Assembly (NCBI GenBank): GCA_030601885.1
Contig: JAUWAU010000036.1
Location: 1 to 64,000, forward strand
Direction of reading: 5' to 3'
Source: Armatimonadota bacterium
GTDB lineage: Bacteria; Armatimonadota; Zipacnadia; JAUWAU01
DNA length: 64,000 bases
Part shown: in pieces, positions 7,870-16,500 of the stretch
Layout of the letters: each line of letters starts with the position of its first letter
Position numbering within the stretch: position 1 is the stretch's first letter
Program-made: the position numbers and the translations under genes
Notes under the pieces: generated by a model
What the model was told of the DNA's origin: nothing
The model's database searches: none
What the model saw: the letters and a program-made list of their open reading frames with translations, nothing else

Positions 7870-8328
7870 TTGGACGGCGTGGGCGACTGCACTTCCCTCG
7901 GGCCGACGTACGTCTACCACAACTCGTGCTACGGTACCGGGCAGGCGATCGGGTTCCCGCTGGACATTCCCTTCGGGGGCAAAGTCTTCAAGAACAACGC
8001 CCTATGCGTGACGGGCTGGGGGCTCAGACACGGCCGACCTGGCAACACCCTCGACTACAACTGCTACTGGGTGCTCGAGCGCGGCGGCCCGGTCAGGATG
8101 ATATGGCTGGGGAAGGAGTACCCAGACCTGCTCTCATTCGCCAAGGCGACCGGCCAGGAGCTGCACGGGCTGACGGCGGACCCTCTGTTCGTGGATGGTG
8201 CCAAGGGCGACTTTCGCCTCCAGCCGAACAGCCCGTGCATCGATAAGGCTGTGCCTCTACGGGGCATCAACGACGCGTTCGCGGGCCAGGTGCCGGACGT
8301 CGGGGCATTCGAGTTCGAATGCGCCTGA
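7870..8328 (+). pseudogene. C-terminal fragment of a secreted right-handed beta-helix protein
   Basis: About 150 residues in one frame that end with ADPLFVDGAKGDFRLQPNSP and PDVGAFEFE. This signature (ADPLFVD ... GDFRL ... SPCID ... DVGAFE) closes the parallel beta-helix domain of many secreted pectate-lyase-like and other polysaccharide-active proteins. No signal peptide, helix N-cap or real start codon precedes it; the frame continues upstream only a few codons before the integrase remnant. It is therefore a 5'-truncated gene. An N-terminal beta-helix fragment with a signal peptide occurs 2.2 kb downstream (10540-10818), so the two pieces may come from one ancestor gene or from two related ones. 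Confidence 0.75.
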
Positions 8329-8427
8329 GTGACGGCGGCAGGCAGGCGCATCAGGTCTGCGCGAAGCATGTCACAGCAACGGATCGGGGCGCGGTCCGCA
8401 AGGGCTTTCCGCGTAGCCTTACAGGCG

Positions 8428-8898
8428 TCAGTCCGGCACCGCCCGGAGGCGCTCCTGCACGCACTCGACGTGCCAGAGCTCCTCCTCGGCCAGATGCTCG
8501 AAGATGGACTTGCCGGTCGGGTCTTTGCTCTCCGTCGCGGCTTGCGCGAACAGATCGCGTGCCTTCTTCTCGGCCTCAAGTGCGGCCGTCAGGGCCGCTC
8601 GTTCCCGCCGCAGTGCCTGCTCGTTCAGGTCGGGCGATTCCGCGTTCTGCCCCGGCGGTGGGAGACGCTCGTGCTGTCCGCCCCCCGGATAGCTCAGGCA
8701 GCTCCGGCCGCCTGCGAGCTCGTCGTGCAGAGACGACAGATACCGCAGGTGTTCCTCCTCGAAGGCGAGTAGCTCCGTAAAGAGCTGCCTGCAGGCCGCC
8801 GTGGCAGCCTCGCCTGGGGCCTTCTTGTACGCCTCGATGGCAGTTCGTTCCAGTTCAATCCCGATGCGAGTCGCGTCGAGCGCATTGCTCTCTACCAT
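8428..8898 (-). CDS. ferritin-like / rubrerythrin-type diiron protein
   Basis: A 156-aa helical protein with carboxylate and His ligands at the spacing expected of a four-helix diiron bundle: IELERTAIEAY (about 13-23), FEEEHLRYL (46-54), AALEAEKKARDLF (105-117) and HLAEEELWHVE (135-145). A Gly/Pro-rich loop joins the two helix pairs (about 62-92). Such proteins act in peroxide or iron handling in the cytoplasm. No C-terminal rubredoxin domain (CxxC pairs) is present, so it is shorter than classical rubrerythrin. The start ATG lies inside a 13-bp tandem duplication that supplies alternative out-of-frame ATGs. It converges with the beta-helix fragment and has no obvious operon partner. Confidence 0.8.
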   Translation of the reverse strand: MVESNALDATRIGIELERTAIEAYKKAPGEAATAACRQLFTELLAFEEEHLRYLSSLHDELAGGRSCLSYPGGGQHERLPPPGQNAESPDLNEQALRRERAALTAALEAEKKARDLFAQAATESKDPTGKSIFEHLAEEELWHVECVQERLRAVPD

Positions 8899-8918
8899 TG
8901 CTCTCTACCATTGCTCTC
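8884..8918. repeat. 13-bp tandem duplication at the ferritin-like start codon
   Basis: The unit ATTGCTCTCTACC occurs at 8884-8896 and 8897-8909 with a third partial copy from 8910. On the minus strand this repeats the ATG and its context; a 13-bp period shifts frame, so only the ATG at 8898 leads into the gene. It looks like a slippage event. Confidence 0.8.
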
Positions 8919-9211
8919 AGCCTGCCTTGCGCGGTATCGCACCAGGCGCAACGGCGTCAGATGATCGCGACTGCGTCCAGTTTTCCCCCTGCCACGCCTT
9001 TGCGGTGTTGTTCACCTCACGGCCACCGCCCTCCCGGTAGCCGGCTGCCTCGCGACGTGCGCGCCGAAGGAACTCCTGCCGGTCGGCTGACCTGGTGAGC
9101 CCGAAGGCCAGCACGGTGTCAGGGAACGACCGTCAGTGGGCGGTGTTCGGATAGTCGGGGGAAACAGCAGGGCAGCATAAACGCGCGAGCCACGCTCGCA
9201 GCAGCCCGAAG

Positions 9212-10468
9212 ATGGGGGATCCCGCAGTGCAAACCCGGCTCATCGTGGTTGGAACATTGCTGGCGGCAGGCACGGCTGTGGCGGCGGATGTAAAGCTCTG
9301 GGACGCCAATCATCAATATACGGAGAAGTTCTACAGCATGCGCGAGACGGCATGGAAAAACCGCGCCGACTGCACGCAAGTGCCCTATGGGAGCACGGCG
9401 TACGAGTTCACTGGCGACCCGATCTTGGAGGGCGAGAACTTCTGGCTGTTCCTACACTCCAGCCGGCACGACGCTGTGTTCCTGTATGCCAAAGCGGACG
9501 AAGAAGGAACTCCCTCGCGTCACAACGAGCTGTACCGCGTCTACGACACGCCCAACGGATTCCGCAACTACGGTGGTGGCTCGCAAAGCTGCAAGATCAT
9601 CACCAACACCGCTGATGAGATTGAGGTCGCCAGCGAATCGATCACGTACACACGCGGAGGGCACGAGACGACCGTGGCCACGCGCTACCGCATCTGTGCA
9701 GGCAAGCCGTGGCTGGAGATCCGCCCGGTCTCTCAGGCCGACGAGCAAGGCATGCACGGCGAGAGCCGATTCGTGCTGGCCCCGGAGGCCGGGGAGGAGG
9801 AGGCTGACTTCGTTGACGACTCGCTGCGGCGCCCCGGCGACTACGTGTGCCGCGTGCCCGAGAGAGCCAAGATGCTCCTGGACCTCATCATGGACGACGA
9901 CACGATCTGGGTGCTCGCCTGCGGGGAAATCGGGCCCGGAACCCGGCTCAACTGGCCGGGAACGCGCTTCTATGCTGGGAACGCGCCGGGCGGCTGGCAC
10001 GCGGGCTGGAGTCGCGTCGGTGAAGGTGACTGCGATCGTGTCTGGACCGCCCCGTTTGCCCTGTTCGCTGGCAAGCCCGTCTACATCGGCGTGCTGCGCA
10101 TCGGCTACTGGCACTATCAGCGCGTGAGCAAGGAGGTCTTCGCGGGCAAGCCCGTGACGGTTGCCTGGCGGGTGGCGTACACGCGGCAGATCAAGAGCTC
10201 GCCCTTCGAGCCCGGAGGGGAGTGGCGCCCTTTGTATCCCGGGAAGTGGCGGCTCATCACCAGCATCAATGGGAAGAACCACACGGTGCCAATCACCATC
10301 ACAGAGGAGCAGACCGAGGCGACCTCGCTGACCTTCGACAGCCCGGCCGGCGGATGGCTGGACTACGTGCTCTTCTACCTCTACGATCGCACCGATGAGA
10401 CGCCGGAGGAGGTCTGGACGCCAATGGACATCCACCGGCAGACAATCCTCCCTGGCGATGGCAATTGA
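9212..10468 (+). CDS. secreted protein of unknown function
   Basis: A 418-aa product with an N-terminal signal peptide (TRLIVVGTLLAAGTAVAADV). The mature part is rich in Trp, Tyr, Gly and beta-strand-like segments (ENFWLFLHSSRHDAVFLYAK, RICAGKPWLEIRPVSQ, GWLDYVLFYLYDR), as in carbohydrate-handling beta-sandwich proteins of polysaccharide-degrading bacteria. I recognise no catalytic motif or named family. The start could also be a GTG at 9227 with GGGGGAT just upstream. It is followed after 71 bp by the truncated beta-helix gene on the same strand, so both may once have been one transcription unit. A periplasmic or extracellular place is likely from the signal peptide. Confidence 0.75.
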   Translation: MGDPAVQTRLIVVGTLLAAGTAVAADVKLWDANHQYTEKFYSMRETAWKNRADCTQVPYGSTAYEFTGDPILEGENFWLFLHSSRHDAVFLYAKADEEGTPSRHNELYRVYDTPNGFRNYGGGSQSCKIITNTADEIEVASESITYTRGGHETTVATRYRICAGKPWLEIRPVSQADEQGMHGESRFVLAPEAGEEEADFVDDSLRRPGDYVCRVPERAKMLLDLIMDDDTIWVLACGEIGPGTRLNWPGTRFYAGNAPGGWHAGWSRVGEGDCDRVWTAPFALFAGKPVYIGVLRIGYWHYQRVSKEVFAGKPVTVAWRVAYTRQIKSSPFEPGGEWRPLYPGKWRLITSINGKNHTVPITITEEQTEATSLTFDSPAGGWLDYVLFYLYDRTDETPEEVWTPMDIHRQTILPGDGN

Positions 10469-10539
10469 TCCGTATTCTGCATTTGCTCGAACACCCCCAA
10501 ATGGCGAACAGCCGGACGAGAGCCAAAACGAGGTGCGCG

Positions 10540-10818
10540 ATGAACGTGAGCATCAAGAGAGGAATCGGCGCAGTCATCCTGGGTTTGGCACTGGCAAGCG
10601 CGGGGACCGACACACAAGCAGCACCAGACACAGCAGACAAGACAGCCATCAAGAACGTAGCGGACTTCCAGGATGTGCCGAGTATGACAGGCGGAATCCA
10701 GGAGGCTATTGATAGCCTCCCTGCCACAGGCGGCGCCGTCGTCATTCCCCCGGGAGAGTATGTGCTAAGATCCTACGTTCGACTTCGGGACAACATCTCC
10801 CTGATCGGTTCCGGCGCC
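10540..10818 (+). pseudogene. N-terminal fragment of a beta-helix protein, cut by the IS
   Basis: Starts MNVSIKRGIGAVILGLALAS with a clear signal peptide and then reads GGIQEAIDSLPATGGAVVIP and PGEYVLRSYVRLRDNISLIG. The IQEAID ... GGAVVIPPGEY ... NISLIGSG pattern is the N-terminal cap of pectate-lyase-type right-handed beta-helix proteins. After about 93 codons (LIGSGA) the frame enters the terminal repeat of the IS256-type element and stops at once. The start at 10540 has a GAGG-type ribosome site; the upstream extension to 10465 lacks one. No credible continuation is readable beyond the IS (12264 onward), so the rest was lost or deleted. Confidence 0.78.
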
Positions 10819-12263
10819 TGAGACTGTCCCATCCGTAGTGGAAGGTTGAGGGGAAACGGCGGCTCTCTCAGGGGCGCGATCTGGTAAGATAACGCCCAGA
10901 GTAAGCAGACGGAAAGGAGAGAGCCACCGTGGAGCAATTGTATCAGATCGCCGAGAAGAAGGACACCACTGATTTGCAGGAGTTCCTGGTGCGGGAGGGG
11001 CAGGCGCTGGTGCCGATGGTGGAGTTGATCGAGCAGGCGCAGATGGCGGTGGACGAATTCATCGACGTGGTGGGTCGGGCGACGCTGGAGGCGGTGCTGG
11101 AGCTGTCGGCCACGGGAGTGGCCGGTCCGCGGCATCAGGGCAAGGCGGGCGGCGAGGTTCGGCGTCATGGCAGTCAGCAGGGGACGGTGTGTTTGTCCAC
11201 GCAGAAGGTGCAGGTGAACAAGCCTCGGCTGCGCAAGAAGGCCGGCGGCAAGGGAGCGGAGGTTGGCATCCCGGCCTACGAGGCGATGCAGAGCGATGCG
11301 TCGCTTTCTGAGAAGCTGTGCTCGATCCTGATGCGGGGTGTGAGCACGCGCAACTACGAGGGCGTGGTTCCGGAGATGGCCGAGACGTGTGGGGTGAGCA
11401 AGTCCAGCGTGAGCCGGGAGTTCGTCGTGGCGAGCGCGGAGCAGCTCAAAGCGTTGTGCGAGCGTCGGTTCGATGAGCTGGACATTCTCATCATCTACAT
11501 CGATGGGGTGCAATTCGGCGCACACCACGTGATCGTGGCCCTAGGGGTGGATTCGCAGGCGCACAAGCACGTTCTGGGCCTGGCCGAGGGGGCCACGGAG
11601 AATGCCGTAGTGGCCACGGGGTTGCTGGAGGATTTGGTGGAGCGCGGCGTGGATGCTGGCCGGCGGCGGCTGTTTGTCATCGATGGTTCCAAGGCGCTAC
11701 GCAAGGCCATCGACGCGGTGTTCGGGTCGGGGAATCCGGTGCAGCGGTGCCGCACGCATAAGGTGCGCAACGTGGTGGGCTACCTGCCCGAGGAGCTCAA
11801 GGGGCAGGTGAAGTGCGTGATGCGGGCGGCGTACCGTCTGGACGCTGACGAGGGGATCGCCAAGCTCAAGCACCAGGCCCGGTGGTTGGAGAGCGAGTAT
11901 CCGTCGGCGGCTGCCAGCCTGCTGGAGGGCTTGGAGGAGACGTTCACCATCAACCGGCTCGGGTTGCCGCCGACGCTGTGCCGGTGTCTGGCAAGCACCA
12001 ACATCGTGGAGAGCCCCACCTCGGGAGTGCGCCTCCGGACAGGACGTGTGACGAACGGGAAGAATGGGAAGATGGTGCTGCGCTGGGCTGCGGCGGCGTA
12101 CTTGGAGACGGAGAAGAACTTCAAACGCATCGGCGGCTACGAGGACCTCTGGATCCTGAACGCCGCCCTGGACGAGGAGCGCATCCCTCACAAGGAGTTG
12201 GTCGCCTAACCTGCGAACTCGAGAGGGCCGTCGTAACCTTCAACTGAATAAGGGACACCCTCA
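10819..12263 (+). mobile_element. IS256-family insertion sequence
   Basis: A 1445-bp element bounded by imperfect terminal inverted repeats. The left end begins TGAGACTGTCCC and the reverse complement of the right end begins TGAGGGTGTCCC; both continue to a shared GAAGGTT about 28 bp in (about 23 of 30 positions agree). One transposase gene fills the interior. I could not find an 8-9 bp target duplication: the left flank reads GGCGCC and the right flank GGCTTGCGCG. This suggests an old insertion or a rearrangement after insertion. It interrupts a secreted beta-helix gene. Confidence 0.85.
10929..12209 (+). CDS. IS256-family (mutator-type) transposase
   Basis: A 426-aa protein of the usual length for IS256 transposases. 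The DDE triad is visible as Asp192 in IIYIDGVQFG, Asp252 in FVIDGSKAL and Glu361 in STNIVESPTSGVR; the last motif (TN-x-x-ES ... VR) is diagnostic of the family. QRCRTHKVRNVVGYLP (about 272-287) matches the conserved C-x-x-H-K-x-RN-x-x region of mutator-type enzymes. The start is GTG at 10929, with a GGAGAG ribosome site in the leader just inside the left terminal repeat. The frame is intact, so the element may still be active. It moves DNA by a copy-out/paste-in route in this family. Confidence 0.95.
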   Translation: MEQLYQIAEKKDTTDLQEFLVREGQALVPMVELIEQAQMAVDEFIDVVGRATLEAVLELSATGVAGPRHQGKAGGEVRRHGSQQGTVCLSTQKVQVNKPRLRKKAGGKGAEVGIPAYEAMQSDASLSEKLCSILMRGVSTRNYEGVVPEMAETCGVSKSSVSREFVVASAEQLKALCERRFDELDILIIYIDGVQFGAHHVIVALGVDSQAHKHVLGLAEGATENAVVATGLLEDLVERGVDAGRRRLFVIDGSKALRKAIDAVFGSGNPVQRCRTHKVRNVVGYLPEELKGQVKCVMRAAYRLDADEGIAKLKHQARWLESEYPSAAASLLEGLEETFTINRLGLPPTLCRCLASTNIVESPTSGVRLRTGRVTNGKNGKMVLRWAAAAYLETEKNFKRIGGYEDLWILNAALDEERIPHKELVA

Positions 12264-12432
12264 GGCTTGCGCGCCAAATCGTATCCGCTTTCCACATGGC
12301 CACAAGCATATATCAGGTAGCTGAGGGCCCCGGGAGTACTCAGTCGGGGCGAGGAGAGTCAGCGCCGACGTCAGGGCGAGTGGCTTGGCTCATGCTGGAC
12401 CGACCCGGGCACATGGAGGAGTCGCCGCAACG

Positions 12433-14019
12433 ATGAGAATGTTCCTGTTGCCGAGCCTGCTTGTCCCTCTGACCGCAGTCGCGTGCTTCGCCAGTGATGA
12501 AAGCCGGCTCTTCGGCTTCATCCCCGCCACGCCTGAGATGGCTCTGCCCGCCTTCAACGGCTCGACACGCTTCAGCCGGGACTTCGTGCCATCGACAAGT
12601 ACCTGGGACGAAAAAGCCGACGAAAGAGCCGTTTTCCTGGGTCGGTTGGTGCATTCGCAGGACGAAGCGAATTCCTGGGAACTGCGCCTCGGTAAAGGCG
12701 GACAGATCTATTCGTTTGCCGGTCCCTTCGGGGAGTCCATCCCGCCGCAGACGCATCCGTGGACCCTGAGAGAGGGGGTAAGGAATCACTCATTGTGGGT
12801 GGACGACGTCTGGCAAGCGGTGGCGGTCTGTCTCAGGAAACAGAACCACGACAAGATCTACCATGAGAACACGAAAAGGGCGCCACAGAACCGGATCTAC
12901 AACATGTTCTATTTCATTCACCAGGCGGGAGTGTATCTGCGCGAACCGACTCAGGAGGAAACGTTCTATTCACCTGAGCTGGGCTCCTACTGGGCCGAAA
13001 CGGAGAGAACCTTCTACGTGATAAACTGGGGGCAGCAGGCCAACCCTCCGAGCATTCACAAATCCGGCGCCCTTTTCTATACGAAATACAGGGACTGCGG
13101 CGACGGCACCATCGAAGTCACCTACCTGCTCTACAATTTCGGCGAGGACGAGCTTGACTATCTGAATACGCCGTGGGGCGGCGTCAGGACGTCATCGCTG
13201 CCGGTTCAATGGCTTTCGACGCCCGCCGGCGAGCTCGAACGGAAGAGGAACAGATTCGGGGAAGGCCTCAAGCAGATTGATGAGACTGGCGGGTTCTTTC
13301 TGTGGGCTCAGGAAGGCGACAGCGCCGATCGCTATGCGCTGGGGCTCGTTTACGGAAAAGACAGGCACTACAGCTCTCCCGAGGGAGGCTATGAGCGGAG
13401 GTCGTCGCGCATCAGGTACGGCTTTGCCGGCGCCAACGAACTCAGAGACTACAGCGTGTTCACCGTTAACCCACGGCCATGCGTGAGGCCTGGGAGTTGC
13501 TTCTTCTGGCGGAACTACTTCGTCGTCGGCACATTTGCCGAGGTCGTCCGGCGCTCAAGGTCGCTGGTGAAATCCGCCGACTATGGGATACTGAACATCG
13601 CCGAAGAAGCCAGCCCACTACTGCCGTACGTGCTGAGTGAGGACCCGCTGACAGGTCAGAACGTGCTCAATTCCCAGGATGAAGCCGATGGCGGAAGACC
13701 GGACGCGCTGCTCTATGCGTGGCCAGTCGAGAAGTCTCTCCCGCTTATCCTGATGAGGGACACGCAAGCGAACAAGCTCTTTGTGTCGGTTGATCCTTAT
13801 ATCAATTCTGCAACGGTACCGTTCGAGAATCCCTACAAGCCGGGTGATGAAAAGCACCAACGATACCAGAATCGGCTCTGCTACCGCCAGTACGAGGGGA
13901 CTGAATACATAGGGCTGTTGGGTTTTGTTCTCACCAAAGACTGTATCACCGGCGACAAGACGGAATATGCGCCTTTGTCCTCGGTTTTGGACGACAAAGA
14001 GTACCGCCGTCTCCCTTGA
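12433..14019 (+). CDS. secreted protein of unknown function (528 aa)
   Basis: Begins MRMFLLPSLLVPLTAVACFA, a signal peptide ending near ASDES, so it is exported. The mature protein has long beta-rich, aromatic-rich stretches (YNMFYFIHQAGVYLREPTQE, TFYVINWGQQANPP, EVTYLLYNFGEDELDYLN) without a motif I can assign. Size and composition resemble the large families of uncharacterised secreted proteins found next to sulfatases and glycosidases. The chosen start follows a run of codons without good initiation context (frame from 12385). The gene is alone between the IS and a 430-bp repeat-containing gap, and may belong to the same polysaccharide programme as the GH117 genes downstream. Confidence 0.72.
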   Translation: MRMFLLPSLLVPLTAVACFASDESRLFGFIPATPEMALPAFNGSTRFSRDFVPSTSTWDEKADERAVFLGRLVHSQDEANSWELRLGKGGQIYSFAGPFGESIPPQTHPWTLREGVRNHSLWVDDVWQAVAVCLRKQNHDKIYHENTKRAPQNRIYNMFYFIHQAGVYLREPTQEETFYSPELGSYWAETERTFYVINWGQQANPPSIHKSGALFYTKYRDCGDGTIEVTYLLYNFGEDELDYLNTPWGGVRTSSLPVQWLSTPAGELERKRNRFGEGLKQIDETGGFFLWAQEGDSADRYALGLVYGKDRHYSSPEGGYERRSSRIRYGFAGANELRDYSVFTVNPRPCVRPGSCFFWRNYFVVGTFAEVVRRSRSLVKSADYGILNIAEEASPLLPYVLSEDPLTGQNVLNSQDEADGGRPDALLYAWPVEKSLPLILMRDTQANKLFVSVDPYINSATVPFENPYKPGDEKHQRYQNRLCYRQYEGTEYIGLLGFVLTKDCITGDKTEYAPLSSVLDDKEYRRLP

Positions 14020-14452
14020 AGATTCGGCTGCGGTGGCGTTGTAGCGCGGGGTCTATGTCCCCCGCCTGGCTGTGGTGGCAGGCCGTTCGCCGTCGCGCCG
14101 ATCTTCATAGTTTCCGGGTGAGCCATCGGCTCATGCCCAACTCCTTCGAAGATTTCGCCCGTCGGCCCACCCGTACTACTCTGCGAAGTAGCGACCCTTC
14201 GCTACGTAGCACGAGTTGTAGCTGGAGCAGCTTGGTCCGGCGGGCCTCGGGCTGTGCGGTCGTGCCGACCGCTGCGCAGCCCGGGCTACACGACGACAAG
14301 ACCGCATCTTCATCGTTTCCGCGTGCGCCAACGGGGCATGGGTGATGGGCTCCCCGGGCAGTTCGCGACGGCCCACCAGCCAGAGCGGCTCGCCGAAGCC
14401 ATCCGCGCCGGAGACCCCAACTAGCGCCACGCGCCACGGAAAGGAACATGAG
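14020..14452. other. intergenic region with REP-like palindrome and dispersed repeat copies
   Basis: Contains a palindrome of the type TGTAGCGCGGGG...CCCCCGC (about 14040-14066), another GCCCGGGCTACA end near 14278-14291, and two inverted copies of the dispersed word ATCTTCATCGTTTCCGGGTG (variants at about 14101-14124 and 14303-14328). The same word occurs in the 138-bp tandem repeat near 44 kb. No gene is supported. Confidence 0.6.
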
Positions 14453-15655
14453 ATGAGCAGAGCATTCCCCGCAAAGATGCCGCTCGAGAAGCCGACAGAC
14501 CGCCCTCTGAGCGCGGCCATGCAGCGCATGTACGATGTGTGGAACCCGCACGAGGACCGGGGCAATGAGTTCTTCAGTAACTTCCTCTACACCCCGCTGA
14601 CTGGCCTGGAGCAGCGCCCGGGCATCTCACGGCGCGACCCGTCGAAGGTGCTTCGGATTGACGGGAAGTACTACGTCTACTATACGTGCCGCCGGACCGA
14701 CTCGCCGCCCGCAGGCCCGGAGAAAGCGACGGATACCATCCCCTCGCGCGACTGGGACCTGGCCGATGTCTGGTGTGCGACCAGCGAGGATGGATTCCAC
14801 TGGGAGGAACAGGGCCCCGCGACCCAGCGGCCGCCCAAGGGTGAGTTCGGCTGGCGCTCGAACTGCACGCCGGACATCCTGGTGTGGAAGCGGCGCTACT
14901 ACCTGTTCTTTCAGGCCTACAGCGAGATCATCGAAGGCGGCGACACCTGTCCCGTAACCGTGGCCGAGTCCGACACCCCGGAAGGGCCCTTTCGCTCCCT
15001 GGGGCGCCCGGTCGTCGAGCCCGGCGCCCCCGATGACTGGGACTGCGCCTGTATCCACGATCCGTTCCCGCTGGTCTACAAGGGGCAGATCTGGCTGTTC
15101 TACAAAGGCTCCCCGGGGCAGAAGCGGGGCGGCGAGAACATCATCCGCGCACAGGGCGTGGCCATCGCCGATGACCCCAAAGGCCCGTTCACCAAGTCGC
15201 CGCTGAACCCGGTGACCAACTCAGGCCACGAAACGTGCCTCTGGCCCTACCGGGAGGGCATTGCGGTGCTTCTCAGCCTGGACGGCCCCGAGAAGAACAC
15301 GGTCCAGTACGCCCCGGACGGGCTCAACTTCGCGGTGAAGTCGCTTGTCCGCATACCGCCCATCGCCCCCGGCCCCTTCGTCCCCGATGCCTTCGCCGAC
15401 AGCGGCGACGGCCGGGGCATCACCTGGGGGCTGTGCCACATCAACCCCGACGGCGGCAGCCCGAACCACGAGAGCATCCTGGCGCGTTTCGACTGCTCCT
15501 TGTCTCGCGACGTGGAGCCGCATTGGATGTTCAAGAGGGGCAACCTACGCTACGACGTGCGCACCTACTTCCAGCGGGTGAACGCACTGCCCGAGGGCCT
15601 GCGGAAAAGCATTCGCGACAAGAGCCTTGACCGGGACACCATTCCAGGATCCTGA
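14453..15655 (+). CDS. GH117-like glycoside hydrolase (five-bladed propeller)
   Basis: A 400-aa enzyme with the GH43/GH117-type five-bladed beta-propeller pattern: SRRDPSKVLRIDGKYYVYYT near the N-terminus, then WCATSEDGFHWEEQG, TPDILVWKRRYYLFFQAY, IHDPFPLVYKGQIWLFYKGS and HETCLWPYREGIAVLLS. GH117 enzymes release terminal 3,6-anhydro-L-galactose from neoagaro-oligosaccharides or act on related exo-linked sugars, which fits with neighbouring sulfatases. No signal peptide is seen, so it is cytoplasmic or exported by other means. The start ATG has AAGGA about 8 nt upstream. A truncated paralogue with a signal peptide follows after 74 bp. Exact substrate is unknown; family assignment is from motif pattern. 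Confidence 0.8.
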   Translation: MSRAFPAKMPLEKPTDRPLSAAMQRMYDVWNPHEDRGNEFFSNFLYTPLTGLEQRPGISRRDPSKVLRIDGKYYVYYTCRRTDSPPAGPEKATDTIPSRDWDLADVWCATSEDGFHWEEQGPATQRPPKGEFGWRSNCTPDILVWKRRYYLFFQAYSEIIEGGDTCPVTVAESDTPEGPFRSLGRPVVEPGAPDDWDCACIHDPFPLVYKGQIWLFYKGSPGQKRGGENIIRAQGVAIADDPKGPFTKSPLNPVTNSGHETCLWPYREGIAVLLSLDGPEKNTVQYAPDGLNFAVKSLVRIPPIAPGPFVPDAFADSGDGRGITWGLCHINPDGGSPNHESILARFDCSLSRDVEPHWMFKRGNLRYDVRTYFQRVNALPEGLRKSIRDKSLDRDTIPGS

Positions 15656-15729
15656 TGTAGAGGGCGCGCTCAGATCCGCATCGTCGGCCGCGGTCGGATG
15701 GGCAGGTAGGGGAAAGCGGAGGAAACGCT

Positions 15730-16209
15730 ATGACCAGAATCGCCACATGGGTCGCGTGCTCGGGTATATTGGTGGCGTCTCTCGGAGTGACGCGCCCCTC
15801 GCGTGCGCAGGAGAGCCTTGCGACGAAGCGGCTGCGTGAGATGTGGGACGGCGAGGGCAAGGAGTACCAGAAGAACGAGTTCTACACGACGTTCGAGTAC
15901 TCCCGTCTGGAGGGACTCGGGCCAGAGGAGGGCGTCTCACGGAGGGACCCCAGCTCCGTCATCAAGGTGGGCGACACCTACTACGTCTGGTACACCCGCA
16001 CCAGGAAGCGGACGGAACCCATTGACTACGACGAAGAGCCGCAACTGCTGTGGAGCGCGACCTGGTTCCCGGCCTCCATCTACTACGCCACATCGAGGGA
16101 CGGGAGGACGTGGGAGGAACAGGGAGAGGCCGTGTCGAGCGGTCCGGAGGACGCCTTCGACGGCATCAATGTGCTGACGCCCAATGTCCTGGTCTCCGGC
16201 CCGGGCTGA
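15730..16209 (+). pseudogene. truncated GH117-like paralogue with signal peptide
   Basis: A 159-aa frame beginning with a signal peptide (WVACSGILVASLGVTRPSRA) that then follows the preceding gene closely: GVSRRDPSSVIKVGDTYYVW, YYATSRDGRTWEEQG, NVLTPNVLV. It breaks exactly where the intact paralogue reads TPDILVWKRRYYLFF, and the remaining 240 or so residues are missing. Beyond about 16200 the DNA belongs to a toxin-antitoxin-like locus. It is either a pseudogene left by that insertion or by a deletion. The pair shows there were once a cytoplasmic and an exported GH117-like enzyme in tandem. Confidence 0.78.
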
Positions 16210-16241
16210 CCGCATTGCGAGCATGACGCCGCACACACGGC

Positions 16242-16499
16242 ATGCCGTCCCAGGATCGCCGAGACCCGGCCTCAGTCCGCGCCCAACCGGAGACCAATGC
16301 GGAACAACATGCTGTCGCCCCAGCTCTAATGCACGCAGGGGATGGGTGCCGATATGTGGAACGAGGCACTGACCTGGCGAAGGGCCAGGATGGCCTTCTT
16401 GTTGCTGTGGTGACGAATCCCCAGGAGACGAGAGGGTACGTTGCCAGCGCCTATCCCTGTGCTTGCCCGCCCTGGGCCAAGCCAAAGGAGTTGGGTTGA
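16242..16499 (+). CDS. possible toxin-like protein paired with DUF2283 (start uncertain)
   Basis: An 85-aa frame whose C-terminal half (GLLVAVVTNPQETRGYVASA) resembles the last strands of small DUF4258/phage-Barnase-EndoU-type nucleases that end in a hydrophobic VVV...P...RG-VVTAY segment. Its TGA lies one base before the ATG of the DUF2283 gene, a spacing typical of coupled toxin-antitoxin-like pairs. The N-terminal part has little character, and the true start or an upstream frameshift is unclear because the gene abuts the broken GH117 paralogue. It could be a degraded toxin. The assignment rests on context and a short motif only. Confidence 0.4.
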   Translation: MPSQDRRDPASVRAQPETNAEQHAVAPALMHAGDGCRYVERGTDLAKGQDGLLVAVVTNPQETRGYVASAYPCACPPWAKPKELG

Positions 16500-16500
16500 A

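Noticed and set aside
7254..7892. 212-codon minus-strand frame over the integrase remnant
   Set aside because: The plus strand shows integrase catalytic motifs; the minus frame is a mirror of them.
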